A model generated the notes under the pieces. It worked only from the letters and a program-made list of their open reading frames with translations. It was not told the DNA's origin and ran no database searches. Below, piece by piece: positions 43,238 through 54,500 of a stretch of DNA of 64,000 nt. The translations under genes and the position numbers were made by a program. Origin of the DNA: Apodospora peruviana (lineage: Eukaryota; Ascomycota; Sordariomycetes; Sordariales; Lasiosphaeriaceae); the NCBI GenBank assembly GCA_033439685.1, contig JAUEDM010000002.1, positions 4,402,001 to 4,466,000 of the forward strand, given 5' to 3'. How positions within the stretch are numbered: position 1 is the first letter of the stretch; each line of letters starts with the position of its first letter.

Positions 43238-45360
43238 TTGACAAGTCGGCAGGTTTCGGTCTGGGTATGTTGTGTGTGTATAGGTACCTGTGCATACGTT
43301 TTGTTCTTATGACTCTGAAACGGTTTGATGATGGAGGTATCCTCTTATGAGAAGGAAAATAATATAAAATCATGGAGGGAGTGAGGCATTGGTTTGATTT
43401 TCCGACAGTATAAATGGATGCCTGAGCAAAGCGGGTTTGATGTGTCTAGGTGACGAGCCTTGGCCAAGGTATCTATCTGCCAAGAAGGACCGTTCGGTAT
43501 GATCGTATAAAGCAACGGTTGCTGGAGAAGAGGGAGGCTTGGTAAAACGAGACGGAAACAGAATTTCAAGAGCCAGAGCATATATGTTCTTGCTTTCCTC
43601 TATTCGCATCCATCTACAAGCGGTCAGGGGTCTGGATCTGGGTCCAGACTCCTCCATGATGGGGGTGGTGGACCGGTGGTAGGGGTGGGGTTCAAGTTTA
43701 CAGCGGCCGAGCCGGGAGAAGGTTATCCACGGTCCACACCTATAGGCGCTTCCCCAGCCTTATTAGCACGGCCGGATCTCCTCCGTCGAGGCAGGTTTTC
43801 CGATGCGGAGCAAGCGAGAGGATCCCGGACAACTACCGGGTAGGCTGCCCGGTTGGTGGCTTTCAATTCCTTCATGTCTGATAGCCTTTTGCCTGTGGTG
43901 GTAGGTTGACCGCCATAAAACCCTCAGCAAAAGCTCGGTGTTTGATCTGAGGCCGAGATTAAAGCTCGATTCCACACCGATCATATCATTCATCAAGCGT
44001 CTGGCCAAGTTTGTAGGTTTCCATGATTTAAAATGTCATGATTGCATGGCGGTACCGACAATCTTACCCGGGAGATACTGTTGGATAGACTCACCTGATG
44101 TTTCCGATGCAGCCGAGGCGACCAAGACGACTGAAGTTCCAACCAAACCTATACGAGGATCATCTTAACGCCCATAGCTCGGAACTAGATCCGTAGTAGA
44201 CGACCTCGCCTCCTCACCTCCTCACCGCATCTTTTACCGTACGTACCAGAGCGGGGAATTAAGGTCCTTTATCTTGGGATATATACGCAATAAGATATCG
44301 GATCAAAGTCCGAGGACACTTGTTGGACTTTCACTGGGACTGTCGGCCGTACCACACCCGACCAAGTAGGTGCCTACTTATCATGGTAAGTAAAGTAGCG
44401 TACGATACACGATACGCGATACACTGAGTGGCAGAAGCAAGATTGCCCAGGAGGGATGCTTGCGCATATCGGATCGCTTCCCGAACGGACGCATGTCGTC
44501 AAACTCGCAGCTTGAGCCTCAACCGGGGACGATCAGGACGAGGTTAAAACAACTGCCGTATCCACCGCACGTGCGTCGTGATGGCATAGTGGAAGCAGAG
44601 GCTTAACGCTAATAAGCAACAGGGATGCCGGCTATCGCCAGTATTATTAAGAGTTGACAGATTGAAAGGTTACCTCCTCTCCTGCCTCCTCACTATATGA
44701 TCGGTGGTTGAATTTCATTCGTTCCCTTCTTCCCCTTTCTGCACTTTGGTACTTACTGGCAGAGAGGTACATATATGACTGAGGCGGGCGGCCTTTTTTC
44801 GATCGCAATCCCAAGAGTCTAGACCGTCTTCTTGTCTGTACCTCTTGTTGGGTTCCACGAGGGATTGCCTAAAGAAACAGCCCACTCTCTTATTTTTTTG
44901 TGTCCTTGGTTTTCGATGTAGCAGTCGCTGGTCGATTACCACTGCATCCCTTTTGTTTCGAGGTTTTGAAACAATAGTTACGACACACCAAAAACTCGGC
45001 GTGCGTGTTGTGCTATGGGCGCGGCCCGAGCACGAGCTTTGAGGCAGAGTGAGCGCCAGAAGAGTTGAGGAGCACAGAGCGCAGTAGCACTCAGTTGAAT
45101 CGAAACGCGCGAGACGAGGAGGAGCGAGCGAGCGAAGCGACGGGAAGCAATGGCGGAACAACGAAAGAATTCGGAAGCTGGGCCGGCGAGACAGTCGCAT
45201 TCGATTCCCGCTGCGTCATTCCGTGCGCCACCATTTTTCTTCTTTTCTTTCCCCACACTCCACTAAAGTGATACTGGGCTGTTGTGCCTGCGCGAGATCG
45301 TCGTCGTGTGCCTCCACTGAAATAAGGTGATAGTACCTAGGTACTGAGTACTGACTTCTG
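43238..45360. other. 2.1-kb gene-free region
   Basis: No supported gene on either strand. It holds the Tda3-like 3' UTR and the SDR upstream region. Small palindromes occur: AAGTAGG-TG-CCTACTT (44364-44379) and AGTACCTAGGTACT (45332-45345). An imperfect CGATACAC/CGATACGC repeat lies near 44402-44425. Confidence 0.5.
45332..45345. repeat. Perfect 14-bp palindrome upstream of the SDR gene
   Basis: AGTACCTAGGTACT reads the same on both strands and ends 15 bp before the SDR start codon. It may be a protein-binding site in the leader or one of the recurrent TAGGTA-type elements. Confidence 0.9.
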
Positions 45361-46584
45361 ATGGACAATACAGCAACGCACAACTCGCCGAGGACCTGGT
45401 TTCTCACGTCGTCGCTGTCGCCGCTTGGCATACGGCTGATCCGTCTTTTGCTGGCCCACGGCGACTACGTCGTTGCCTGTCTGCCGCCGAGCGAGATTGA
45501 GCACGACGATCGCAGCGCCGAGTTCCGCGAGCTCATCAACGAGTGCAAGAGCAACCGCAAGGACAGGGAGGGCTGGAAGGACAGGATCCGCGGCATTCGC
45601 TGCGATGGTCGCGTCATGGGCCAATGCGGCGCCGCCATCGCCGAGGCGGTCCAGGTCTTTGGCCGCATCGATATTCTGCTTTGCTCCAAGTTTGAAGGTA
45701 TTTTCAACTATGCAAAAGGCAAATCAGGAAGGATTGAAAAGAAGAACATTGATGCTAATGCTGCTTGCGTCGCGACAACAGCCGTAGTTGGCACGGTCGA
45801 GGAGCTGGGCACATCCTCTGCCACGCGCAACCTCGTACGGGACCAGTTCGAGACAATATTCTTCTCGCAGGTAAACTTTATCAAGGCGGCGCTGCCGCAG
45901 TTCCGAGCGCAGCACACGGGTCACATCATGATCTTAACGAGCATCGGCGGCCACATCGGCACGCCGGGCATGGGCGTCTACACGGCGGCCACCTGGGCGC
46001 TCGAGGGCTTCTGCGACTCGCTGGCGTACGAGATCGCGCCCTTCAACATCAAGGTGACCATCGTGCAGCCCAACAAGGAAATCCAGACCCTCACCAACAA
46101 GATTATATTCGCGCCCCAGCTGCCTTTTTACGACAGCGAGATCAACCCGGCGCCGAGCATGCGTGACATGCTCACCAACGTGCTCAACGTGAACCCGGAC
46201 ACGGCCATCATCGAGCCGTCGTCTGCGGGGGATGGTGGTGGTGACGAGAACAACAACGAGCAGATCATGTACCGGTACCCTCGCCTGCCGGCCGCGACGC
46301 TGGACAAGCTCGTCATGGAGACGGTGCACGCGCTCACCGCGATCGGCGGGCACGAGAACCCACCCGCGCGGCACATTGTCGGCTTCGAAGGCAGCACCGC
46401 TGTGAAGGAGAAGCTGAAGACGGTCACGGAGGAGCTGGAGGACTTTGTCGAGGCCAGTCTGGCGGTCGATATCTTTGAGAGCGAGCTCAAGACGGAGGCG
46501 AGGGAGGGACGGCCGGTGTTGTTTGATCCGCCGGCCAGGTCGGGCTCGGTCTCGGGCGCCGGCGGTGCAGGACCACCGACTTGA
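45361..46584 (+). CDS. Short-chain dehydrogenase-like protein without the catalytic Lys
   Basis: Read as two exons (45361-45697, 45782-46584) it encodes 379 residues. The 84-nt intron has no stop and is a multiple of three, so an unspliced reading (407 residues) stays open. Removing it joins LLCSKFE to AVVGTVEELG, the expected SDR strand/helix, and deletes a Lys/Asn-rich stretch foreign to the fold. The SDR core shows HIMILTSIGGHIG (S166) and MGVYTAATWALEGF (Y179), but the YxxxK Lys is Thr (T183). The glycine motif is weak (LTSSLSPLG). An extended C-terminal part ends Gly/Pro-rich. With Lys missing it may be a binding or regulatory pseudo-enzyme. I recall similar fungal proteins with YxAATWALEG, so the change looks ancestral. 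Confidence 0.8.
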   Translation: MDNTATHNSPRTWFLTSSLSPLGIRLIRLLLAHGDYVVACLPPSEIEHDDRSAEFRELINECKSNRKDREGWKDRIRGIRCDGRVMGQCGAAIAEAVQVFGRIDILLCSKFEGIFNYAKGKSGRIEKKNIDANAACVATTAVVGTVEELGTSSATRNLVRDQFETIFFSQVNFIKAALPQFRAQHTGHIMILTSIGGHIGTPGMGVYTAATWALEGFCDSLAYEIAPFNIKVTIVQPNKEIQTLTNKIIFAPQLPFYDSEINPAPSMRDMLTNVLNVNPDTAIIEPSSAGDGGGDENNNEQIMYRYPRLPAATLDKLVMETVHALTAIGGHENPPARHIVGFEGSTAVKEKLKTVTEELEDFVEASLAVDIFESELKTEAREGRPVLFDPPARSGSVSGAGGAGPPT

Positions 46585-48099
46585 TGCGTCTCCCACCGTA
46601 GTCTCGGTCGGTGTTTACAATGGTATACCTTGGACGTTTTCTTCTTTTTGATATGGAAATAATGAAGCGGCGATCTTTTGGCTCTTACTTTGCCCGCCTT
46701 ACAGGGCCACTTCCACCAAGAACCAAGGACCGTTGCGGCGGTGCTATCATCCTGCTAGGCAGCCCTAGGCGGGTGTTCATGATGAATGGCTCCTGCTCTT
46801 ACTCTGCCCTTTGGACACAGAGCAAGCACCGCACCGGGTGGCAGTGTCCCGCCGTTCCGTTGTGGCTTCGCCGCAGAGCCACATCTGATAACCGAAGGAT
46901 ATATTTGGAGATATAACAAAGAGATCGTCTCGTGTCTCGGGCCGGAAAAGTGGGCTGCCTCCTGGAGTCGCGGTGGTTGAGCCCGGATCTGGACAGGAAG
47001 CGACCGCCGGGTGGATCTCCATTCCGAACCAACTCAATCTCTATCACGTTTGTTAAGCGCCGTTACTACGCTAGGTACCTTATTGGCGTGATGTCTAGCA
47101 GGTCTCTTCATCAGGAATTGATTGCTTCATTGACTCATGGTCTCAGAGGCGGTTGACTACTGGCCTTCCAGGTCGCCGGCTAGTATTACAGCGAGTTTCA
47201 TTCCCGTATAGTATAGTAATCTGGTAAAGGATCTTCTAGGAATACAAGAGAGTCCGAGGAAGATAAAATATTTATAAATCCGGTGGTGCGCATTATATAT
47301 TATACGTGGATATATTTACAATTAGTGCGCGTACATATATCTCAAAGACGGTTACCATCCACGATTCCTGCTTTTTCAAGATGGGTGTCGACCAACCAGA
47401 GAATGTATTACAAGAAACATTCTCCCGAGATTCCTACCTCTGTGAAAGGAGTCCTTCTACCCTGATAACAATCACGTGTTACTGTCGCCCGCCGAGGGGG
47501 AAAATCGCCGGGATAAATAAAATCCTACATGTAGATTTTATGCTGACTTTGAGAATAGCATCGTGTCCAGCACGATTCCTTGAACTAAGAGCATTAACGA
47601 AAGGCAGAAAATATCAAGTCGAAGGAGCTTATAATAATACTTTCTTGCCAGTTCAGTCCAGCCACGGTCCGCACAGCAAAAAACAGTCTCTTAGTAAATC
47701 AACCTAAGGTATCATTGTGACCCTATTGAAGATAGAGGTCTCCCAAAATATTTCTACGCGCACTACAACCTTGGAAGGGGCTTTGATGGGTTGCCTGACC
47801 TTTCCTTGATTTTGTTCTGGTCTTTTCATGTAGGGTAGTTTTGCTTTTTAAGGGTTTCTTTTCCTTTTGAGATTTTAATTTCTGGTGTATTGCATTAGAT
47901 AGGATGGGGCGACTTGTTTACTTTTTTTTTTTCCTTCAAGTTCGTTCAAGCTGAAATGAATATTCCAACTGATAGCCCGTCCGTCTCCAAGACATCAGAG
48001 TCCTTGTTAGTAACGCAGAATGATTGGACGGCAAGAGACGGGATCATAGAACTGGTGGCTCACCATACGGACCTTACATAATCAACCACGGGTTGTTTC
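46585..48099. other. Gene-free flank of the transposon, AT-rich in part
   Basis: No supported gene. The part ~47200-47960 is visibly AT-rich with stop codons in all frames and an 11-T run near 47922. It could be an old degraded repeat, but I see no terminal structures. The last nine bases (48091-48099) are the left target-site duplication. Confidence 0.5.
48091..48099. repeat. Left target-site duplication of the MULE
   Basis: GGTTGTTTC abuts the left transposon end and is repeated exactly at 51177-51185. A 9-bp duplication is typical of Mutator-like elements. Confidence 0.9.
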
Positions 48100-48176
48100 G
48101 GGGATCAATAGGGCCACGGGTACCCGTGTCTGTAAATTTCACGGGTACCTGTGTGCATTATGTAAGCCCGCTACCC
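48100..48176 (+). repeat. Left terminal inverted repeat of the MULE
   Basis: It carries the 14-bp palindrome CACGGGTACCCGTG (48115-48128) and a second, one-mismatch copy (48140-48153) absent from the right end. It then has GCATTATGTAAGCCCG shared with the right end. Confidence 0.9.
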
Positions 48177-48701
48177 CCACACGACTTGCACTCGCCTAAT
48201 CCCTTTAGTTTCGCCAACAGTCGGCCATCGACAACGCGTCGCGATTTGACGCGTCTCACTCACTCACTTCTCCTTGGTCATTTAGCAGTGCTCTGAGGAT
48301 GGATGCAAACTTAATTGGGGAATTACCTCATTCCCGGACGATTGCCTCCCTCCTGAGGGCGATTACAAGTCTTGGGATGCCTTGATTAAGTCGATAAACG
48401 CATGGGCGGCAGCATGCGGCTACGTGTGACGTAGCCCGCTCAATTGACCCAAACCAACTGAGCTAGACCCACCTCACACCAAAAGGATGCCAGAATACCA
48501 AAGGTGTCAGCCTTTGGAATTTTAATGGGTTATATACTGTCAACGGTTGCAATCAATTCAATCAAGGCTCAATCACACTAACCGTCACACTACGCCTTTG
48601 TCACGGGAAGGTCAACTAAGGAGAATACAGGCAGGCAGACAGTCACATATACGTACGGTCGAGCCTGTTGTCCTCCTAGTGCCTTAAAAGACCGGCAGCG
48701 G

Positions 48702-50674
48702 ATGACTACCACGCGAGGAACTAATTGTCAGTTCTCAGTACTAGCGAAGGAATCCCTGGATAAGTCTACTTGGGCCTTAAGGCACCGTCCTGATAAACGG
48801 CATTCTTTGCACAACCACGAGCCAAGTCAGCACTCATCCGCTCACCCGGTACATCAGATACTTTCTAAGGAGGATAGAACTAAGCTCGCCGACCTCTCAA
48901 ACTCTGGTATCGCCCCGAAAGTTATCAGATTGTATATCCGCCAGAACTGCAACACTATGGCAACTCAGCAGGATATCTACAACCGCATGCAGATACCACT
49001 CGAGTAGTCTGCGAAGACCAGAGTTCTATCCACGCACTTGCCAACCAGCTGGATAAAGAAGGATTCTGGAGTCGAATGCAATTTGATTCAGATGGCCGGG
49101 TTACAACTGTTCTCTTTGCTCACCCTGACTCATTGGCATACCTTAAGGCCTACCCAGATACCATCTTACTGGACTGCACCTACAAGACAAACAAGTACGG
49201 CATGCCGCTTCTCGATATAATCGGAGTCGACGCTTGTCAGCGATCTTTCTGCATCGCATTTGCATTTTAAGTAGCGAGACCGAGCAGAACTATATTTGGG
49301 CCTTGGATCGGCTCAAATCGCTCTACGAGGTGTGCAATACTCGACTTATTTCTGTCATCTTGACAGACTGTTGTATCGCATGTATGAACGCCGCTACTAC
49401 CTGCTTTCCATCCGCTGCTTTACTTCTATGCCTATGGCATGCAAACAAAGCAGTCCTCCACCATTGCCAGCTAACATTCACACGACAACAGGGATTTGGA
49501 GCTTGGAACGAATTCTATAAATCCTGCATTCAATCATCAGATCTCTGTCATGGCATGGCGCTATGCAGGATATAATCCACAGTATTCTAAGCCTTGTCAG
49601 CTTGGAATTCGACATCCTTTTGTAATGGGAAGGTAAGCTCAGTGGTGTGGGTCATTGTGCGACGCCGTCACAAACTCCAGATGAAGAAACATTCTACAAG
49701 CGTATGCAAGAGAGTTTGAAAAGCAGTATCTTCCAGAGTATATCGAGGAGGTCGGATATATTAACACAACTTGGCTCGATCCATATAATGAGAAGCTTGT
49801 GAAGGTTTGGGTTGACTGACACCCACACTTTGGAAATGTGGTAACCTCACGTTGTGAAGGTATCCATGGACTGCTTAAGGCCTATCTCAAGAGATCTATA
49901 TTGGATCTTTTTGAGGCTTGGAGGGCAATAAAATATGCACTACTCAATCAACTTATGGAGTTGAAGTCCAACCAAGCTAAGCAGCAACTTCGTCTACCGA
50001 TCGAGCTCTCTAGCTCACTATATAGTGCAGTATGTGGTTGGATATCACACGAGGCCTTGAGGAAAGTTGAAGAGGAGCGGAAATTCCTTGCCAGAAGAGA
50101 TCCACCTTTGTTGTCAAGTTGTTTGGGTTCTTTTTCTCAATCTATGGACTACCTTATATCACATACTGAAAGATCTGTTAGACCGGAACCTAGTCCTTTG
50201 GCTTGATCATTTCTCGTCCAATTGGCACTTGAAATCCAACGGTGCTCCTCAGTTCTTATTAGAGCCTCAACAACGAATCGATCCAGTTGCTCCTAATTCG
50301 ACAATACCACACTCAAGTACCAGGCGGGAGCTTAGGCGGTTCGAGGTAGTGGAGGCGACAACACAACCAAAGGCATTACCTAGATGCAGCCGATGCCAAA
50401 CATTAGGTCATATAATGACCTCAAAGGCGTCCCTCCAGAGGCATATGGAGCTATTCCAGCTAACCTCAGCTCCAGAGCCGATCTCACAAGCAACAAGACC
50501 TACGATACCACATCCCAACTCATCATCGAAGATACATCCCCAGCCCGTACACCATCACCGCCTGGACCCCTGGCGCCTATACCACCGTCTTTGTTGCATC
50601 CACCTTCGGCTTCACTAGCGTACTATGATCCACGGGCAATCTACCAGAGATATGTCAAGACAAGAGAAACCTGA
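48702..50674 (+). pseudogene. Broken MULE transposase
   Basis: Pieces of one ancestral protein are spread over shifted frames: 48702-49007 (N-terminal part with TNCQFSVLAKES and CxH-like HSLHNHEPS, a FAR1-like DNA-binding region), 49076-49270 and 49270-49575 (core with ILLDCTYKTNKYGMPLLDII and LILTDCC-like SVILTDCCIACMNAATTCFP, LWHANKAVL, the MULE catalytic region), 49838-50206 (VVTSRCEGIHGLLKAYLK) and 50067-50674 (C-terminal part with CSRCQTLGHIMTSKA, a zinc-knuckle remnant whose last Cys is Ser). At least four frameshifts and several stops (for example after VWVD near 49818) show it cannot be expressed intact. It is too broken to mobilise itself. Confidence 0.88.
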
Positions 50675-51123
50675 TATAAAGCCCAACCCCATAGGAGCAT
50701 CAAAACCAACCAAGAATACTGGACGGCGATGGGCCTACCACTACAATACAGTAAAGCAGGCTACAAGTGGTGTCTTGACTATAAGCAGATGAAAGCAGTG
50801 TACCACTACAACAGGCTCGAGGAACTGGACAAAGGAGGAGATGATGGCCTATCTAGATTGGAGTAGAGCAGAGGACAGTCGGATTGAAGCTCAAGTAGCT
50901 TAGGAGAGAGAAAATGAGCCATCTAACACTAGAAGAAGAGGTGTGGACGATATCTAGAGGTGGATAGATAAGGATACCGAGGAGCAGCAGGCGGTATATT
51001 CAGCCGAGAATCTGGAAGAGAAATGCATTATAGTTTATGTTTAGCATAGAGAATTCCAGGATTTAGCAACTGCAGTTGTGAGTTAGACTTGAAAGGGGGT
51101 TTTGCGACTGCAGACGTGTAAGG

Positions 51124-51176
51124 TGGGTAACGGGCTTACATAATGCGCACGGGTACCCGTGGCCCTATTGGGCCCC
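51124..51176 (-). repeat. Right terminal inverted repeat of the MULE
   Basis: Reverse complement of the left end, with one copy of the palindrome CACGGGTACCCGTG (51148-51161). It lacks the ~25-bp second copy found at the left end. Confidence 0.9.
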
Positions 51177-51185
51177 GGTTGTTTC
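51177..51185. repeat. Right target-site duplication of the MULE
   Basis: GGTTGTTTC is an exact repeat of 48091-48099, directly after the right element end. Confidence 0.9.
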
Positions 51186-51595
51186 AAGGTCCTTACCTAA
51201 GTATGCTAAGGTATTAAATGGAGATCCCGAAAATGCTAGGGCTCCTTCGCCGTTTAGGCCCACCTACGGGTTACTCCGTACCCACACACCACAAGCCCAC
51301 TGTGACTGTGAGCACACCTGCTGCACGACAAGGGGTGGCTGCCATGTGCTGCTCGAAATCGACACCGAATCACTGCATCCGAGCTCGAAGGCGCAAACAG
51401 GAGCTACATTGCTCACCTCGAACCACACCAAACACGTCTTCCCTTGCGTTGCAACTGCAAGCGACGATTAATCGTACCTTAGGCAGCGGCGCGCTGCCTG
51501 ATGCCTCGTTGCATTTCTCGAGTCTCGACATGTCCGTTCATCCAGCTTGAACCTGTCAATATTTTGCGAGACGTGGGAATGCCCGCAGCGCGACG
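51186..51595. promoter_or_regulatory. Upstream region of trs120
   Basis: About 410 bp between the transposon and the trs120 start. The open frame at 51218-51550 has no recognisable content. The transposon now forms the distal promoter flank. Confidence 0.45.
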
Positions 51596-54500
51596 ATGAC
51601 TCCAGATCCCCTTCTTCCCATTGCGCCAGCAAGGGTCAAAGCCTTGGTGTTACCCATCGGCCGCATCAAGCGAGAGCGCTTCAACACTTTCGTCGAACGC
51701 CTGAATCAGGACCATGTTGTCCAGCTCCGCGACATCAGCCCCGATGGCCGGCCAAATAGAAGTATATACTTGACCTTAGCAGCCAATGCCTGATCTGCGA
51801 ACAACTTTGCTAACAATTGAACCCCAACAAGACATGTTCTCGCCGCTGGCCTTCCCGGCCGGCGCAATGATCTACGAGCTCATGACGCACTTGCCTCCTC
51901 CGTCCCACCTCGCTCTCGTGCCATTCGACCTGTACAGGGAACCTCTCGTCCTCATCGCGGTAGCTGACGGCACAGAGCTCGGCAATGCTGTCTTCAGCAA
52001 GCGGCATTCGGGCGGCAGGACGGTTGCGGAGGCAAACATCCGAGCTCTGGACCAAGAGTTGGAGGAGCTGCGGGACCACTACCATAGGATATCGGTGCAC
52101 AGAGTGCTTATCTTCGATTACCTACCTTCCAAGGAGAACCCCATACCGATTCCCGAGGGTATTGTCACCATCCCGCCCGCCGAACACCACAAGAGGACCA
52201 CGATGAAGACTGTGATGTGTGACATTTCTTCGCTTGTCCTAGCCGAGATGACAACTCTTGCCAAAGCCTACGAAGCCAGGTCATTTATAGATTCTCCTGG
52301 CCAGGGTATGCGTGCAGGAGATGATGCCACTGGCTTGGCGAGGAGGAATTCGCAGTACGCGATGCCCACCGGGTCCAGGTCAACTTCTACAAGCGGCCTC
52401 CCAGACAGAAGCCACGTGCGCATGTCTATGCCGCCAGTACCCTCGAAAGGAGGTGTGTTTCCCTCGAGCAACTCGACTCCTGGGCGACCTTCTACGCCGG
52501 TCAACGGGAGGAGCGGTCTTTCCAACCCACCCACCACGTTTGACGACATTACGGGAGGCAATGATTCTGGGCCGGGCAGTCCCGAGCAGACAGGCGCGTC
52601 CGCAGAGCGACCTGGCACGGCCGAAGGGTTCAGGACACAGAGCCATGATAGGGTCTCGGTTCAAGGGTTTGGGCCTAATGAAAGGTGGAGAAATAAAACC
52701 AAGAGCCGAATTCAGATCGTGCTCGGTTCGCTTTATCTTCAGGCCGGGCGGTGGAGTGACTCGATCAGGGATCTCTGCGAAGCTGCAACGATATCAAAAT
52801 CGATTAATGATCACCTTTGGTACGGGAAAGCACTGGAACTCATCCTCATCAACCTTTTGCTCCTGGGTTGGGCCGGGATCGAGTTTCAGATACCTACAGT
52901 CGTGTTGCCGCCTCCTGAAAAGGGGGCGGCCCCAATTCTGGCAGCTGCTATCCAAGAAGCCGAGAACAGGGACCCTAAACAGCCTCGTTGGCTGCGAAAT
53001 CTACAGATTTACATGGCTGAACTGCTCGACCGGATAATTGGTTCATATTCAAGAATCTCCGCCGAGCATCTGCCGCCGCTACCTCTTTCGGAGGCCATAA
53101 TACGATTTTGTAGGATCAGCACCGCGCTTCATATCGCGGACGGACAGCTTAACCAGCAGTGCCTGGACATGATTGTCTTGGGCAAGCTACCGGAGAAGAT
53201 TTTAACCACCTCTCCCAGGTTCAATATCCTACCAAAACGGACCCAAATTGTCACGACCCTTTTTCGAGCCTTTCCGGCCTCCGCGTCGGAGCTCCTGACC
53301 ACCGTTGACCGGGTAGTAATCCTTAGTGGTATCGCGTCCGTCCTAGGGGTGTTGGGCTTTCAGAGGAAGAAGGCGATGGTTGTCAGGGAGCTCGTGTCGG
53401 TCTTGATTGGCGGCTTGGTTGAGGCGAGGACGCGAGGAGCTGCCGATGTCGGCATCCACCCAGCCGCTGGGTTGGTCGGGTTGAACGGACTGAATGGCCA
53501 TAGCAACGGAGCTAGCTCGCTAGATCTTGCTGAAGGAGATATTGAGCATGGCGTCGATGCCTTCTTGGGGCTTCTGCTCAAGACGTACGGTGTGATCGGT
53601 GACAATCTAACTTCTGATAGACCCGACGCTGCGAAGGACGACTCGAATGCTGGGCTGCTCTCGAGAATCGACCAACAGTCGGCGGCGAGATTCTTTGGCA
53701 TGCGGACCGTCAAGCTCAATGTCCTCCGGTCTTGTATCAACTTCTCCGAGGCCTTGCCCGATTTTGGTGGCGTCCTGCGATTCTCGAGCGACCTGCTACG
53801 AACTGCAGGCAGTGGAGTCGCTCCTGGTCCGAAGCGGGAAGACGTCTACCCAGCGATCACTAGGGAGGAGCAGATCCGCTTGGCTTCAAACATATTCAAG
53901 ACGTCGAACTTGTCGAAGCGGTTGGGACTGGGAGAGCTGACGGCCGAGTACTGGGACGAGTTCCTTCTTCGGGGCATCGAGCTCAGGCCGCTGCCGGCGA
54001 CCAGAACCCCGGCACCGCACACAAAGAGCCTACTCCCGAATGCGGTTACTGCTAGAGCTTCGCGAGACGTTGATCCGTTCATTTACAATCCATTTCTGAA
54101 GCAACCAGATAAGGCTGCGGTTGATAAGATCCTCGTGGCCGGAGAAGAGGCGAACTTCAGGCTCACGCTTCAAAACCCTTACGAGATTGAAGTTGAGGTG
54201 GAGAGCATCCGACTCGACACCGAGGGTGTGGAGTTTAAGACGGCAGTTGCGAGTACTGTGATTGGGCCGTACCGGACACAGAAACTCGCGATATCGGGGG
54301 TTCCGAAGGGTGCCGGGGCATTGAAGGTCACGGGCGCTATCATCAAGATTCGCGGCTGTCGCGAGAGGAGATTTCCCATCTTCCCGGAGCCGTGGGCACC
54401 GGAGAACGAGACCAAAATCAAAGCGATTGGCCTGGGGTCACTCAGCACACATTCTACCTCCTCTGAGCAGCAGCCTTTATCGCCGTCTTTCGAGCGGCTC

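Larger units (their letters stand above)
48100..51176 (+). mobile_element. Degenerate Mutator-like (MULE) DNA transposon, 3077 bp
   Basis: The element is complete from end to end but coding-dead. Ends are inverted: left GGGGATCAATAGGGCCACGG and right (reverse complement) GGGGCCCAATAGGGCCACGG, both continuing GTACCCGTG and then GCATTATGTAAGCCCG. A perfect 9-bp duplication GGTTGTTTC flanks it. Inside are fragments of a MULE transposase in several frames. It sits in the gene-poor interval between the SDR gene and trs120. The TSD being perfect argues for a more recent insertion than the coding decay alone suggests, or for mutation by a defence process. The class fits fungal Hop-like MULEs; the exact family is inferred. 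Confidence 0.92.

Noticed and set aside
45934..46596. 220-codon minus-strand open frame opposite the SDR gene
   Set aside because: Arg/Asp/His-rich shadow caused by high GC in the sense frame; no motif.
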